Source of the DNA: JBBROS01 sp963752225
GTDB taxonomy: Bacteria; Pseudomonadota; Alphaproteobacteria; Acetobacterales; Acetobacteraceae
Direction: 5' to 3'
NCBI GenBank assembly: GCA_963752225.1
Contig: CAVVXS010000007.1
Coordinates: 1,364,001 to 1,428,000, forward strand
Length of the DNA stretch: 64,000 nt
Of the stretch, positions 27,741 to 39,189 are shown piece by piece. The notes under the pieces were generated by a model. The model was not told the DNA's origin. It saw nothing but the letters and a program-made list of their open reading frames with translations, and did not search any database. Made by a program: the position numbers and the translations under genes. The first letter of the stretch is position 1. Each line of letters starts with the position of its first letter.

Positions 27741-28299
27741 CGGACGCTCCCAGCAGCTCGGCGGCGATGTCGGCGATGCGCCGGCCCCGGTCCATCGCCT
27801 GCCGCCGCAGCCAGCGGTATGCCTCGGGCTCGCTGACGCGGCGGGTGCGCATCAGCACCGCCTTGGCCCGGTCGATGACGGCCCGCTCCTGCAGCCCCTG
27901 TTCGGCGCGGCGCAACTCCGCCTCGATCTGACTGAAGCGGCGGAACATGGCGATCGCCGCTTGGATGATCGGCTTGATGTCCGGCAGGCTGGTGCCGACG
28001 ACGTTGTAGGAGCTGACCCCGGCCTCGATCGCGGCCTCCATGAACGCCGGGTCGTCGCGGTCGACGAACATCACGATCGGGCGCGGATCCCGCCGGGTGA
28101 CGTGGCGGACGTCGTCGAGCGTGTCACGGTCGGGCCGCTGCATGTCGACGATGACGACGTCGGGGGCGAGCCGGGTGACGGCGTCCAGCAGCGCTTCGCC
28201 GGGATCGGGGCGAAGGAGCGCGGTCGCGCCGGCGCCGCGAAGGGCGGTTTCGACCGCCGGCGCGCGATCCGGATCCGCATCGGCCAGGAGCACTCGCAA
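27730..28299 (-). CDS. nasT: ANTAR-domain response regulator NasT
   Basis: RNA-binding antiterminator, 189 residues. The N-terminal pseudo-receiver covers residues 1-125 (RVLLADADPDRAPAVETAL, APDVVIVDMQRP, SSYNVVGTS). The C-terminal ANTAR domain is at about 130-185 (ERAVIDRAKAVLMRTRRVSEPEAYRWLRRQAMDRGRRIADIAAELL). I propose TTG 28299 as start because GGAG lies 5 nt before it and homologues begin at this point. An upstream ATG (28344) is the alternative. It overlaps nasS by 11 bp. The predicted target is the nirB leader, where two hairpins are visible. Confidence 0.9.
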   Translation of the reverse strand: MRVLLADADPDRAPAVETALRGAGATALLRPDPGEALLDAVTRLAPDVVIVDMQRPDRDTLDDVRHVTRRDPRPIVMFVDRDDPAFMEAAIEAGVSSYNVVGTSLPDIKPIIQAAIAMFRRFSQIEAELRRAEQGLQERAVIDRAKAVLMRTRRVSEPEAYRWLRRQAMDRGRRIADIAAELLGASDGR

Positions 28300-28375
28300 A
28301 AACGCTCCGTCCGATAAAGTTGCGTTGAGCGTTCTGCAACGCATGTGCCAGTGCGTCCAGGCCCGCCGCAGACCC

Positions 28376-28401
28376 CTTGAACGCGCCGCTCGATGCGCTA
28401 T
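28376..28401 (+). promoter_or_regulatory. RpoH-type heat shock promoter of hsp20
   Basis: CTTGAA (28376-28381) and CTATTTT (28398-28404), with 18 bp between CTTG and CTAT, closely fit the alphaproteobacterial sigma-32 consensus CTTG-N17/18-CYTATNT. The predicted transcript starts near 28409, leaving a leader of about 98 nt, the size of a ROSE element. Confidence 0.6.
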
Positions 28402-28408
28402 TTTCATA

Positions 28409-28507
28409 ACGTTCGCGGTGCCCATCGGGGCCGTGACGAAGACCACCCCGGGGCTGGCTCGCATGGGCAGCTCCAAGATCAGACCTTGCTTCATTGGAGG
28501 TTTTTAA
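28409..28507 (+). ncRNA. ROSE-type RNA thermometer in the hsp20 5' UTR
   Basis: The last hairpin, ACCTTGCTTCATTGGAGGT (28483-28501), pairs ACCTT with GGAGGT and leaves a bulged G within the motif TTGCT opposite the ribosome site. This is the diagnostic geometry of ROSE elements. An upstream stem GGGGCTG/CAGCTCC (about 28450-28474) and a smaller stem near 28415-28435 provide the accessory hairpins. The GGAGG is 7 nt before ATG 28508. The expected effect is masking of the ribosome site at normal temperature and melting on heat shock. Confidence 0.65.
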
Positions 28508-28984
28508 ATGATGTACGACTTGACCCCCTTGTTCCGTACCGCCATCGGCTTCGACCGCCTCGCGCGGCTGGTCGATAACGCCCAGGCCGCGCCTGCGGCA
28601 TCGTCCTACCCGCCCTACAACATCGAGAAGACGGGTGAAGACAGCTACCGCCTGACGATGGCGGTGGCAGGGTTCAGCCCCGACGACATCGAGATGGTCG
28701 TGCGTGACAACACGCTCGTCATCACCGGGCGGACCCAGGCCGAGGAGCAGCAGGGCGAGATCCTGTATCGCGGCATCGCCGGCCGTCCGTTCGAGCGTCG
28801 CTTCGTGCTTGCCGACCACATCCAGGTCGATGGCGCGGACCTGCAGAACGGGTTGCTGCATGTCGGCCTGAAGCGGATCGTCCCCGAGGCGCTGAAGCCG
28901 CGCCGCATCGCCATCGGCAGCAACGGCGCGACCCCGCGCCCGGTGCTGGCGAACGACGCCGAGGCGCACAGCAAGGCCGCGTAA
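28508..28984 (+). CDS. Small heat shock protein Hsp20 (HspA class)
   Basis: A 158-residue holdase with the alpha-crystallin domain at about residues 35-128 (YPPYNIEKTGEDSYRLTMAVAGF, DNTLVITGR, NGLLHVGLKRIVPE). The N-terminus MYDLTPLFRTAIGFDRLARL is typical of rhizobial class A sHsps. There are two adjacent ATGs; 28508 has the better spacing from GGAGG. It stands alone, divergent from nasT, with its own RpoH-type promoter, ROSE leader and strong terminator. It shares the class core with the protein at 7.4 kb. Confidence 0.95.
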   Translation: MMYDLTPLFRTAIGFDRLARLVDNAQAAPAASSYPPYNIEKTGEDSYRLTMAVAGFSPDDIEMVVRDNTLVITGRTQAEEQQGEILYRGIAGRPFERRFVLADHIQVDGADLQNGLLHVGLKRIVPEALKPRRIAIGSNGATPRPVLANDAEAHSKAA

Positions 28985-29006
28985 CCGCGCAGCCTGGCGA
29001 GAACGG

Positions 29007-29034
29007 AGGGGCCGGAGCGATCCGGCCCCTTTTT
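29007..29034 (+). terminator. Rho-independent terminator of hsp20
   Basis: AGGGGCCGGA/TCCGGCCCCT, a perfect 10-bp GC-rich stem with loop GCGA, followed by a run of T. It begins 22 bp after the hsp20 stop. It lies between hsp20 and the convergent DUF1192 gene, whose stop is 20 bp further on. Confidence 0.92.
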
Positions 29035-29053
29035 CGTTGAGATGGTTGGGCGT

Positions 29054-29245
29054 CTAGCCCGGCGTGCGGAAGAAGCCGTGCGCGGCGTCGAGCGTGGCCC
29101 GCTTGCGGGTGATTTCCGCCTCGGCGCGCTCGATCTCGGTGCGCAGGCGGGCAATGTAGGCCTGCAGCTCGTCGATGCCGAGCCGATCGAGCGGCGGCGT
29201 TGCCACCAGTTGCGGCGCCGGCCGCGGCCCTTCGTCGTCGTGCAT
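29054..29245 (-). CDS. DUF1192 family small protein
   Basis: A 63-residue protein (MHDDEGPRPAPQLVATPPLDRL) with the DUF1192 core GIDELQAYIARLRTEIERAEAEITRKRATLDAAHGFFR, most of it one coiled-coil helix (residues 23-58). The function is unknown. The family is conserved in alphaproteobacteria. It is convergent with hsp20 and divergent from trcR, with 155 bp before the latter. Confidence 0.85.
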   Translation of the reverse strand: MHDDEGPRPAPQLVATPPLDRLGIDELQAYIARLRTEIERAEAEITRKRATLDAAHGFFRTPG

Positions 29246-29400
29246 CGTCCTGTGCTCCGGGATATTGGCTGCCCCGCATCATCGCGGGTGACGAACCCTT
29301 GACCCGTTCGAGCCGCCGGGTCCATATCCGACCGATCCATTACAACTTGAAGCGCTTCGCCCGGCCGCTCTTCCGACCCGCGGAGCCAGGACAGGAACCC

Positions 29401-29979
29401 ATGGCCCTCCCGTTGATGCCGAAAGCCACTGCCGTCTGGCTGATCGAGAAAACCGCGCTGACGTTCACGCAAATCGCCGATTTCTGCGGCATGCACCCGC
29501 TCGAAGTGCAGGCGATTGCCGATGGCGAGGTCGCGCAGGGCATCGTCGGCTACGACCCGGTTGCCAATGTCCAGGTCACCGCGGAGGAGATCAAGCGCTG
29601 CGAGGCGGACCCGAATGGCCGGCTGAAGCTGATTCCGCCGTCCAACCCGGTGAACAAGCGCGGCAAGGGCGCGCGTTACACCCCGGTCGCCAAGCGCAAC
29701 GACCGCCCGGACGCCATCGCCTTCGTGTTGCGCAACTTCCCGCAGCTGAGTGAGGCGCAAGTCATCAAGCTGCTAGGCACCACCAAGGATACCATCGCCA
29801 AGGTGCGCGACCGCACGCATTGGAACAGCGCCAACATCAAGCCGCGCGACCCGGTCATCCTGGGGCTCTGCAGTCAGTCGGACCTGAATGCGATGGTGCA
29901 AGCCGCCAACGACCGCCTGGTGCGCGAGGGACATGCCGTCCCGGTGCCGCCGCCGCCCGAGACCGAAGAAGCCGCCTAG
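29401..29979 (+). CDS. trcR: Cell cycle transcriptional regulator TrcR (DUF1013)
   Basis: A 192-residue DUF1013 protein with an N-terminal helix-turn-helix-like segment (KTALTFTQIADFCGMHPLEVQAIADGEVAQG) and a second predicted DNA-contact segment (LSEAQVIKLLGTTKDTIAKVRDRTHWN). Caulobacter TrcR is essential or important for cell-cycle gene expression; I infer a similar role. The ATG at 29401 was chosen because MALPLMPKATAVWLIEKTALTF is the conserved start and AGGA precedes it; a longer in-frame stretch exists upstream. It is a single-gene unit ending in a Pro/Glu-rich tail. Confidence 0.88.
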   Translation: MALPLMPKATAVWLIEKTALTFTQIADFCGMHPLEVQAIADGEVAQGIVGYDPVANVQVTAEEIKRCEADPNGRLKLIPPSNPVNKRGKGARYTPVAKRNDRPDAIAFVLRNFPQLSEAQVIKLLGTTKDTIAKVRDRTHWNSANIKPRDPVILGLCSQSDLNAMVQAANDRLVREGHAVPVPPPPETEEAA

Positions 29980-30067
29980 TCCGGCGCCTGGAGCCGTCCA
30001 GGGCCGGCGGCGCCGCGGCGAAAGGTGGGCCGATCCCACCTGCCGCCGCGATGGTTCAATCGGCGGG

Positions 30068-30235
30068 TCAGCCGTTCTGCAGCCGCTCCATCTCGTCCTT
30101 CAGCCGCAGCTTCTCGAGCTTCATCCGCGACAGCTCCTGCGCATCGGGTTGGGGCCGCCGGTCTTCCGCGTTGATCCGGTCTTCCAACGTGGCGTGACGG
30201 CCCTTCAGGCTATCGATGCGCGCTTGCAGGCTCAT
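30068..30235 (-). CDS. YdcH/DUF465 family small protein
   Basis: A 55-residue protein, [20 protein letters not shown], ending [16 protein letters not shown]. The whole chain is a predicted two-helix hairpin rich in charged residues, the DUF465 (YdcH) pattern. A strong ribosome site, AAGGAGG, lies 5 nt before the ATG at 30235. Function unknown. A second DUF465 gene is arranged head-to-head 149 bp away, so the two may share a control region. Confidence 0.88.
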   Translation of the reverse strand: MSLQARIDSLKGRHATLEDRINAEDRRPQPDAQELSRMKLEKLRLKDEMERLQNG

Positions 30236-30384
30236 GGAACCTCCTTCCCAGGGTCGGGGCATGTGCACAGCCGCACGGCGACCGTGCGATGGAACGATAC
30301 CCTGGGATAATCTGGCATTGCTACGGCAATTCACGGCGAGGGCGGCGGGTGACGTTCACCGCCGGCCCATGGTAAACAGCTGCC

Positions 30385-30585
30385 ATGTTGACCGACCGCG
30401 ATTCACTGCTGCGCCAGCTCCACGAACTCCGCAGCGAGCATCGCGATCTCGACACTGTGATCGCGCGCTTGGCCGAGGGCGGCACCGACCAGCTGCACAT
30501 GCAGCGTCTCAAGAAGCGCAAGTTGTTGCTAAAAGACGAAATCTCGTGGCTCGAGAGCCGCTTGATCCCGGACAATATCGCTTGA
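30385..30585 (+). CDS. YdcH/DUF465 family small protein (second copy)
   Basis: A 66-residue DUF465 protein, [23 protein letters not shown], with the conserved [27 protein letters not shown] at the C-terminal half. It diverges from the copy at 30.1 kb but keeps the KLxLKDEI core, so it is a paralogue rather than a recent duplicate. Its stop overlaps the proposed purE TTG start (TTGA), placing it as first gene of a probable ydcH-purE-purK transcript. Confidence 0.88.
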   Translation: MLTDRDSLLRQLHELRSEHRDLDTVIARLAEGGTDQLHMQRLKKRKLLLKDEISWLESRLIPDNIA

Positions 30586-31076
30586 GCGATGTGCCGCCGC
30601 TGGTCGGCATCATCATGGGCAGCCAGTCCGACTGGCCGACGCTGCAGCACACCGCCGAGACGCTTGCCCGGCTGGAGGTGCCGCACGAGTGCCGGGTGGT
30701 GTCGGCGCACCGCACGCCGGATCGCCTGGCGGACTATGCCAAGTCGGCGCGCAGCCGCGGCCTGCGCGTGATCGTCGCCGGCGCGGGCGGCGCCGCGCAC
30801 TTGCCCGGCATGTGTGCCGCATGGACCGCGTTGCCCGTGTTGGGCGTGCCGGTGGAAAGCCACGCCATGCGCGGGCAAGACAGCCTGCTCAGCATCGTGC
30901 AGATGCCGGCGGGCATTCCGGTCGGCACCTTGGCGATCGGCCGCGCCGGCGCCGTCAACGCCGGGCTGCTGGCGGCGGCGATCCTGGCCGGCACCGACCC
31001 CGCGCTCGCCGAGCGGCTCGATGCGTTCCGCGCGGCGCAGACCGCGTCCGTGCCTGAGTCCCCCGCCGTCTCGTGA
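30582..31076 (+). CDS. purE: N5-carboxyaminoimidazole ribonucleotide mutase PurE
   Basis: Converts N5-CAIR to CAIR in purine synthesis. It has the class I motifs [12 protein letters not shown] (near residue 10), [11 protein letters not shown] and the loop [11 protein letters not shown], with 164 residues. TTG 30582 overlaps the upstream stop (TTGA), and homologues begin a few residues before [12 protein letters not shown] 30591 is an equally possible start. It overlaps purK by 4 bp (GTGA), so both steps of N5-CAIR formation and rearrangement are coupled. Confidence 0.94.
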   Translation: MSDVPPLVGIIMGSQSDWPTLQHTAETLARLEVPHECRVVSAHRTPDRLADYAKSARSRGLRVIVAGAGGAAHLPGMCAAWTALPVLGVPVESHAMRGQDSLLSIVQMPAGIPVGTLAIGRAGAVNAGLLAAAILAGTDPALAERLDAFRAAQTASVPESPAVS

Positions 31077-32218
31077 GCGGACACGCGGACGCCGGCCTCC
31101 CCCCCAACGCCACCATCGGCATCATCGGCGGCGGCCAGCTCGGCCGCATGTCGGCGATGGCCGCCGCACGCCTCGGCTATCGCTGCCACATCCTGAGCCC
31201 GGAACCCGACAGCCCGGCTGCACAGGTCTCGGCCGCCAGCACGGTCGCCGACTACGAGGATCCGGAGGCGCTGCGCCGGTTCGCCGGCGCCGTGAACGTG
31301 ATCACGTTCGAGTTCGAGAACGTCAGCGCCGCCGGGCTCGACCTCCTGGCGTCGCTGCGTCCGGTCCGCCCGTCACCCGACGTGCTGCGGATCAGCCAGG
31401 ACCGGGTGGCCGAGAAGTCGTTCCTGCGCGATGCGGGGGTGCCGACGGCGCCCTGGCGGGAGGTCGGCGGCCGCGAGGCGCTGCTGGCTGCCGTGGAGGC
31501 GCTGCGGCTGCCGGCCGTGCTGAAAACCACCCGCGGCGGCTATGACGGCAAGGGCCAGGCCGTGCTGCGCGACGCCGCCGACATCGAGGCCGCCTGGGCC
31601 GAGCTGGGCGGTCGCCCGCTCGTGCTCGAAGGCTTCGTCGACTATGCGTGCGAGATCAGCGTCGTGGTCGCGCGCGGCGCCGATGGCGGCGGCTCGCTGT
31701 TCGACGCGGTCGAGAACCGGCATCGCGACGGCATCCTCGATCTGACACTGGCGCCGGCACGGGTGGCGCCGGCCACCGCGGCCGAGGCGGCGCGCGTGGC
31801 GTGGCGGGTGGCGGAGAATCTCGGGCTGGTCGGCGTGCTGGCGGTCGAGATGTTCGTCGACCGGCGGGGCCGCGTGCTGGTCAACGAGATCGCGCCGCGC
31901 CCGCACAACTCCGGCCACTGGACCATCGAGGCGTGCCCGGCCAGTCAGTTCGAGCTGCATATCCGGGCCGTCGCCGGCCTGCCGCTGCCGCCGGGGCTGC
32001 GGCATGCCGACGCGGTCATGAAGAACCTGGTCGGACCCGAGGAAACCGCGCTTTGGCCGGCGATCGTCGCGACCCCGGGTTTGATCCCGCACCTCTACGG
32101 CAAGGCCGAGGCCAGGCCGGGCCGCAAGATGGGACATGTCACCCGGCTGTTTCCGCGCGACACGCTGCCGGACGACGCGACGGTGATGGCAGCGCTCGGC
32201 TGCGCGGCGCCGCGCTGA
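31073..32218 (+). CDS. purK: N5-carboxyaminoimidazole ribonucleotide synthase PurK
   Basis: ATP-grasp enzyme making N5-CAIR from AIR, bicarbonate and ATP, 381 residues. The N-terminal PreATP-grasp domain starts [22 protein letters not shown] (near residue 12). The ATP-grasp core includes [16 protein letters not shown] and the metal loop [26 protein letters not shown]. The GTG start at 31073 overlaps the purE stop. The stop is at 32218, with an 88 bp gap to icd. Confidence 0.96.
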   Translation: MSGHADAGLPPNATIGIIGGGQLGRMSAMAAARLGYRCHILSPEPDSPAAQVSAASTVADYEDPEALRRFAGAVNVITFEFENVSAAGLDLLASLRPVRPSPDVLRISQDRVAEKSFLRDAGVPTAPWREVGGREALLAAVEALRLPAVLKTTRGGYDGKGQAVLRDAADIEAAWAELGGRPLVLEGFVDYACEISVVVARGADGGGSLFDAVENRHRDGILDLTLAPARVAPATAAEAARVAWRVAENLGLVGVLAVEMFVDRRGRVLVNEIAPRPHNSGHWTIEACPASQFELHIRAVAGLPLPPGLRHADAVMKNLVGPEETALWPAIVATPGLIPHLYGKAEARPGRKMGHVTRLFPRDTLPDDATVMAALGCAAPR

Positions 32219-32306
32219 GCGGCCGCGCCTTGCGGTGGTCCGGCGCGGGTGCGATTGTCCGGCCACCGTCGAACGCCCCGGCCGGGGGCAAGCGCAAGAG
32301 GACCGC

Positions 32307-33536
32307 ATGGCCAAGATCAAGGTGAAGACCCCCGTTGTCGAGCTGGACGGCGACGAGATGACGCGGATTATTTGGGGCTTCATCAAGGACAAGCTGATCC
32401 TCCCTTATCTCGATATCGATCTCAAGTATTACGACCTCGGCATCGAATACCGCGACAAGACCGACGACCAGGTGACGGTCGACAGCGCCAACGCCATCCG
32501 CCAGTACGGGGTCGGCGTGAAATGCGCGACGATCACGCCCGATGAGGCGCGCGTGACCGAGTTCGGCTTGAAGAAGATGTGGCGCAGCCCGAACGGCACC
32601 ATCCGCAACATCCTCGACGGCACCATCTTCCGCGAGCCGATTATCTGCAGCAACGTGCCGCGCCTGGTGCCGCATTGGTCCAAGCCGATCGTCATCGGCC
32701 GCCACGCCTATGGCGACATCTACCGCGCGACCGAAACCAAGATCCCCGGGCCCGGCAAGGTGACGCTGCAATACCATCCGGCCGACGGCGGCGAACCGTG
32801 GGTCATGGACGTGTTCGACTTCAAAGGCCCGGGCGTGGCCATGGGAATGCACAACACCAAGGCGTCCATTGAAGGATTCGCCCGGGCGAGCTTCAACTAC
32901 GGCCTCGCGCGCAAGTATCCGGTCTATCTCTCGACCAAGAACACCATCCTCAAGGCCTATGACGGCATGTTCAAGGACGTGTTCCAGGATGTATTCGACG
33001 CCGAGTTCAAGTCGCGCTTCGAGGCATCCGGCCTGACCTACGAGCACCGCTTGATCGACGACATGGTGGCGAGCGCGCTGAAGTGGGAAGGCGGCTACGT
33101 CTGGGCCTGCAAGAACTACGACGGCGACGTCCAAAGCGACATCGTGGCGCAAGGCTTCGGCAGCCTTGGGCTGATGACCTCGGTCCTCATGAGCCCGGAC
33201 GGCAACACGGTTGAGAGCGAGGCGGCGCACGGCACGGTGACGCGGCATTTCCGCGAGCACCAAAAGGGCCGCGAAACCAGCACCAATCCGATCGCCTCCA
33301 TCTTCGCCTGGACCCGCGGCATCGCTTATCGCGGGCGCTTCGACGACACCCCCGACGTGACCGCCTTCGCCGAGACGCTGGAACGGGTCTGCATCGAGAC
33401 GGTGGAAAGCGGGCAGATGACGAAGGATCTCGCGAGCCTGATCGGCAAGCAACAGCCCTGGCTCAACACCCAGACCTTCCTCGACACGATCGATGCAAAC
33501 CTGAAAACCGCGATGGGCTTGTCGAAGGCGGCCTGA
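32307..33536 (+). CDS. icd: NADP-dependent isocitrate dehydrogenase (eukaryote-like type)
   Basis: TCA-cycle enzyme oxidising isocitrate to 2-oxoglutarate and CO2 with NADP. The 409-residue sequence starts [23 protein letters not shown], the signature of the homodimeric type II (mitochondrial-like) family common in alphaproteobacteria. Substrate-binding residues occur in [12 protein letters not shown] and [21 protein letters not shown], and metal Asp residues in [28 protein letters not shown]. An SD AAGAGGA lies 4 nt before ATG 32307. Single gene with a GC-rich palindrome upstream. Confidence 0.97.
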   Translation: MAKIKVKTPVVELDGDEMTRIIWGFIKDKLILPYLDIDLKYYDLGIEYRDKTDDQVTVDSANAIRQYGVGVKCATITPDEARVTEFGLKKMWRSPNGTIRNILDGTIFREPIICSNVPRLVPHWSKPIVIGRHAYGDIYRATETKIPGPGKVTLQYHPADGGEPWVMDVFDFKGPGVAMGMHNTKASIEGFARASFNYGLARKYPVYLSTKNTILKAYDGMFKDVFQDVFDAEFKSRFEASGLTYEHRLIDDMVASALKWEGGYVWACKNYDGDVQSDIVAQGFGSLGLMTSVLMSPDGNTVESEAAHGTVTRHFREHQKGRETSTNPIASIFAWTRGIAYRGRFDDTPDVTAFAETLERVCIETVESGQMTKDLASLIGKQQPWLNTQTFLDTIDANLKTAMGLSKAA

Positions 33537-33542
33537 CCGGAC

Positions 33543-33575
33543 GCCGGGGCTTCGAACCAGGTTTGCTACCCCGGC
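33543..33575 (+). terminator. Hairpin after icd, possible terminator
   Basis: GCCGGGG (33543-33549) and CCCCGGC (33569-33575) form a perfect 7-bp stem. The loop includes a smaller AACC/GGTT stem. No T-run follows, so it may be a Rho-dependent or processing hairpin rather than a strong terminator. Confidence 0.4.
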
Positions 33576-33615
33576 GCGCACCGGGCCGGGAACGCAGCAG
33601 TAAGGGGGAAACACC

Positions 33616-34470
33616 ATGGACGGTTTGCAGGGTTTGAAGGACTACCCGCTCGCGCGCCGCGGCATGCTGATGTCCGGCCTGATCAGCGGCTTCACGCTGG
33701 CGACGACACGGGTGGAGGCGCAGGCGATCCACACCGATGCGACCGGGATCGACGCCGGCGAGACCAAGGTGCCGGTCGCCGACGGCTCGCTCCCGGCTTA
33801 TTACGCGCGGCCGGACGGCGCCGGGCCGTTCCCGGTCGTGGTGGTGATCGAGGAGATCTTCGGCGTCCACGAATACATCAAGGACACCTGCCGCCGCTTG
33901 GCCAAGCTGGGCTACTTGGCGGTGGCACCGGAGTTGTATGCGCGGATCGCCGACCTATCCAAGATGACGGACGCGAGCGTGATCGTGCGCGACGTCATCA
34001 GCAAGGCGCCCGACGACCAGATGCTGCGTGACCTCGACAGCGCGGCGCAGTGGGCCGGCGCGAACAAGGGCGACTTGGCGCGGATGGGCGTCACCGGGTT
34101 CTGCCGCGGCGGGCGCGACACATGGTTCTTCGCCGCGCATAACCCGCAGTTGAAGGCGGCGGTTGCGTGGTACGGGCCGATCGGCGGTCAGACTAGCCCG
34201 ATCCAGCCCAAGACCACGATGGACATCGCCGCCGAACTCAAGTGCCCGCTGCTGGGCCTGTATGGGCAACAGGATACCGGGATCGCCGTGGCCGACGTCG
34301 AAGCGGCGGCGGCAAAGGCCCGTGCGGCCGGCAAGATCGTCGACATCGTCGTCTACCCCGACGCGCCGCATGGATTCCACGCCGACTACCGCCCCAGCTA
34401 CCGCAAGGCCGACGCCGAGAACGGCTGGGCGCGCATGCAGGCCTGGTTCAAGCAGCACGGCGTGGCATAG
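33616..34470 (+). CDS. Dienelactone hydrolase family protein, Tat-exported
   Basis: Alpha/beta hydrolase of the DLH family, 284 residues. An N-terminal twin-arginine signal (LARRGMLMSGLISGFTL, cleavage near EAQA residue 37) suggests a periplasmic enzyme, unlike classical cytoplasmic ClcD. The DLH catalytic elements are all present: Glu in EEIFGVHEY (near residue 79), nucleophile Cys in GFCRGG (near 164), Asp in YGQQDTG and His in PHGFHADYR. The substrate is not known. The ribosome site AAGGGGGAA precedes ATG 33616. Single gene, with alaS convergent. Confidence 0.88.
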   Translation: MDGLQGLKDYPLARRGMLMSGLISGFTLATTRVEAQAIHTDATGIDAGETKVPVADGSLPAYYARPDGAGPFPVVVVIEEIFGVHEYIKDTCRRLAKLGYLAVAPELYARIADLSKMTDASVIVRDVISKAPDDQMLRDLDSAAQWAGANKGDLARMGVTGFCRGGRDTWFFAAHNPQLKAAVAWYGPIGGQTSPIQPKTTMDIAAELKCPLLGLYGQQDTGIAVADVEAAAAKARAAGKIVDIVVYPDAPHGFHADYRPSYRKADAENGWARMQAWFKQHGVA

Positions 34471-34492
34471 CCGGACCTGGCGGGCGCCGCGC

Positions 34493-37135
<2,643 letters not shown>

Positions 37136-37170
37136 GGTGGCGTGCGGGTGTCCTCGGCGACGGAGCGAAA

Positions 37171-37197
37171 TCGTGCCTGTGCGTAGCGCAGGCACGA
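37171..37197 (-). terminator. Hairpin between DUF3072 gene and alaS
   Basis: On the minus strand TCGTGCCTG pairs perfectly with CAGGCACGA (9 bp) around a 9-nt loop, followed by TTT. It lies 36 bp before the alaS ATG and about 50 bp after the DUF3072 stop. It could terminate the upstream transcript or form part of an alaS leader. Confidence 0.5.
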
Positions 37198-37249
37198 TCG
37201 GCTGTCATCAAGACCCTTGGGACTGCGCCGCCAGGCGGGGTGGCGCGGC

Positions 37250-37483
37250 CTAGTGGCTCTTGCCGCGCCCGGTCTTCTTCTGCAACTCGTCGATCTTGAG
37301 CGACGCGTCGGCTTTGGACAGTGACGGGTCGAACTCCTCCCCTGCCTCTTCGCTCAGCGTCTTGAGGTAGCTCGCTTGGGCACCGGTCATGGTTTCGTTG
37401 CCGGTAGTCCAATCGTGCGGGTCTTTTTCAGTGTTCGACGGCTCCGCCTGCTCGTGCACTGGGGTCTTCGGGTTGTCTGTCAT
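37250..37483 (-). CDS. DUF3072 family small protein
   Basis: A 77-residue acidic protein, MTDNPKTPVHEQAEPSN, with the DUF3072 core DPHDWTTGNETMTGAQASYLKTLSEEAGEEFDPSLSKADASLKIDELQKKTGR. It resembles short helix-turn-helix peptides of unknown role found across alphaproteobacteria and actinobacteria. ATG 37483 is the family start; an upstream open stretch is not homologous. It lies between the deaminase gene and alaS on the same strand. Confidence 0.8.
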   Translation of the reverse strand: MTDNPKTPVHEQAEPSNTEKDPHDWTTGNETMTGAQASYLKTLSEEAGEEFDPSLSKADASLKIDELQKKTGRGKSH

Positions 37484-37545
37484 GCCGGGGGAAACGCGGG
37501 ATGTCCCGGTTTTGTTCCAGACCAGGTCGCGTGGTAAGCTGTTCG

Positions 37546-37995
37546 TTACCGGCGGTATGGAAGCGGCAGCAACCGCGCCACCGCCACGCGGCGCATCCCG
37601 ACCACGGTGTTGACGATGACGCCGGCGTCCGGATCGAAATCGATGAGATTCTCCCGGCACGCGCCGCAGGGCGGCACGACCGCGATCTCGCGGACGCTTT
37701 CGTCCGGCTTCGGGTGCCGCACCGCGACCGCGAGTTCGATCGTGCCGTCACCGTCCATCACCGCGCGGCCGAGTGCGATGGCCTCAGCGCAGATCGATAG
37801 CCGCCCCACCGTCGCCCCGAGGTGGATGCCGGTCCAGATCCGGCCGTCCCGGCTTCGGATGGCGGCGGCCACCGTATGCCAGAACGGCCGGTAATGCTTG
37901 AGCAGGACAGCGCGGGCAGCCTCGATCAGGTCGTGATCTGCGGGCGTCAGCGGGATTGCCCCGGGCAGTTCGGGCGCGGGGACGTCGTCAAACAT
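37546..37995 (-). CDS. Cytidine deaminase-like protein
   Basis: A 149-residue zinc-dependent deaminase of the cytidine/blasticidin-S deaminase superfamily. The catalytic pair is present: CAEAIA (near residue 70, Cys ligand and catalytic Glu) and PCGACRENL (near residue 108, two Cys ligands). A member of the cytidine/deoxycytidine group is the simplest reading, but the substrate is not certain. The ATG at 37995 shares its A with the recA stop (TGATG), so the gene is translationally coupled to recA. Confidence 0.85.
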   Translation of the reverse strand: MFDDVPAPELPGAIPLTPADHDLIEAARAVLLKHYRPFWHTVAAAIRSRDGRIWTGIHLGATVGRLSICAEAIALGRAVMDGDGTIELAVAVRHPKPDESVREIAVVPPCGACRENLIDFDPDAGVIVNTVVGMRRVAVARLLPLPYRR

Positions 37996-39032
37996 CAATC
38001 GGCCGCGTCGGCCTCCTCGTCCGCGACCGGCGCCAGCATCGTGTTCGCGACGACGCCTGACTGATCGCGTACCTTCTTTTCGATCGAGTTGGCCATTTCG
38101 GGGTGGTCACGCAAAAACTGCTTGGCGTTCTCACGGCCTTGCCCGATCCGGGTGCTGTCGTAGCTGAACCAGGCGCCGGACTTCTCAACCACGTTCGCCT
38201 TCACGCCCAAGTCGATCAACTCGCCAACCTTGCTGATGCCCTCGCCATACATGATGTCGAACTCGACCTGGCGGAACGGCGGCGCCAGCTTGTTCTTGAC
38301 CACCTTGACCCGCGTCTGATTGCCGACGACGTCCTCACGCTCCTTGATCTGCCCGATGCGGCGGATTTCCATCCGGATTGAAGCGTAGAACTTGAGCGCG
38401 TTGCCGCCGGTCGTGGTTTCGGGGTTACCGAACATCACGCCGATCTTGAGCCTGATCTGGTTGAGGAAGATCAGCATCGTGTTCGATTTCGAGACGCTGC
38501 CGGTAAGCTTTCGCAGCGCTTGGCTCATCAAGCGCGCATGCAAGCCGACATGGGTGTCGCCCATTTCGCCCTCGAGCTCGGCGCGCGGGACCAATGCCGC
38601 GACGCTGTCGACGACGACCACGTCGATCGCCCCAGACCGCACCAGGGTGTCGCAGATCTCCAGCGCTTGCTCCCCGCCATCCGGCTGGCTGAGCAGGAGG
38701 TTGTCGACGTCGACACCCAGTTTCCGCGCGTAGATCGGGTCGAGCGCATGCTCCGCGTCGATAAACGCGCAGGTCCCTCCCCGGCGCTGCGCCTCGGCAA
38801 TGGCGTGCAGAGCGAGGGTCGTCTTGCCCGAGCTTTCTGGTCCGTACAGTTCGATGATGCGGCCGCGGGGCAAGCCGCCGATGCCGAGCGCGAGATCGAG
38901 CCCGAGCGACCCGGACGGGATCGTCGCGATCTGTTGGTCGCCCGCCTTGGCGCCCATGCGCATGATCGAGCCCTTGCCGAAGGCTCGCTCAATCTGTGTT
39001 AACGCGGCGTCGAGCGCCTTGCTCTTCTCCAT
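37995..39032 (-). CDS. recA: Recombinase RecA
   Basis: Central homologous recombination and SOS protein, 345 residues. Walker [11 protein letters not shown] (near residue 67), Walker [16 protein letters not shown]-binding loops and the strand-exchange motif [30 protein letters not shown] are intact. The C-terminal tail is acidic ([10 protein letters not shown]). ATG 39032 ([24 protein letters not shown]) matches homologues. An alphaproteobacterial SOS box lies upstream. The next gene, a cytidine deaminase, is coupled by TGATG. Confidence 0.98.
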   Translation of the reverse strand: MEKSKALDAALTQIERAFGKGSIMRMGAKAGDQQIATIPSGSLGLDLALGIGGLPRGRIIELYGPESSGKTTLALHAIAEAQRRGGTCAFIDAEHALDPIYARKLGVDVDNLLLSQPDGGEQALEICDTLVRSGAIDVVVVDSVAALVPRAELEGEMGDTHVGLHARLMSQALRKLTGSVSKSNTMLIFLNQIRLKIGVMFGNPETTTGGNALKFYASIRMEIRRIGQIKEREDVVGNQTRVKVVKNKLAPPFRQVEFDIMYGEGISKVGELIDLGVKANVVEKSGAWFSYDSTRIGQGRENAKQFLRDHPEMANSIEKKVRDQSGVVANTMLAPVADEEADAAD

Positions 39033-39189
39033 GCCTGGCCCCTGTTCTGCGGCATTGCTCCGCCGCCCTTGTGTTGCATCGTAACCGGACGCCGCCAACC
39101 TGACCACGACCATATTGTTATCCTCAACCTGCCCGCATGAGAGCGCGAGATTACAAAGTCACCTTACGTTCCATGTTTTCCACAGGCAA

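Noticed and set aside
33580..33605. Resemblance to the SRP RNA core (GGGCCGGGAACGCAGCAG)
   Set aside because: The stretch looks a little like the GGAAG-AGCAG core of 4.5S RNA, but the GGAA tetraloop and its closing pairs do not line up and the flanking stems do not match. It is more likely the untranslated region of the DLH gene.
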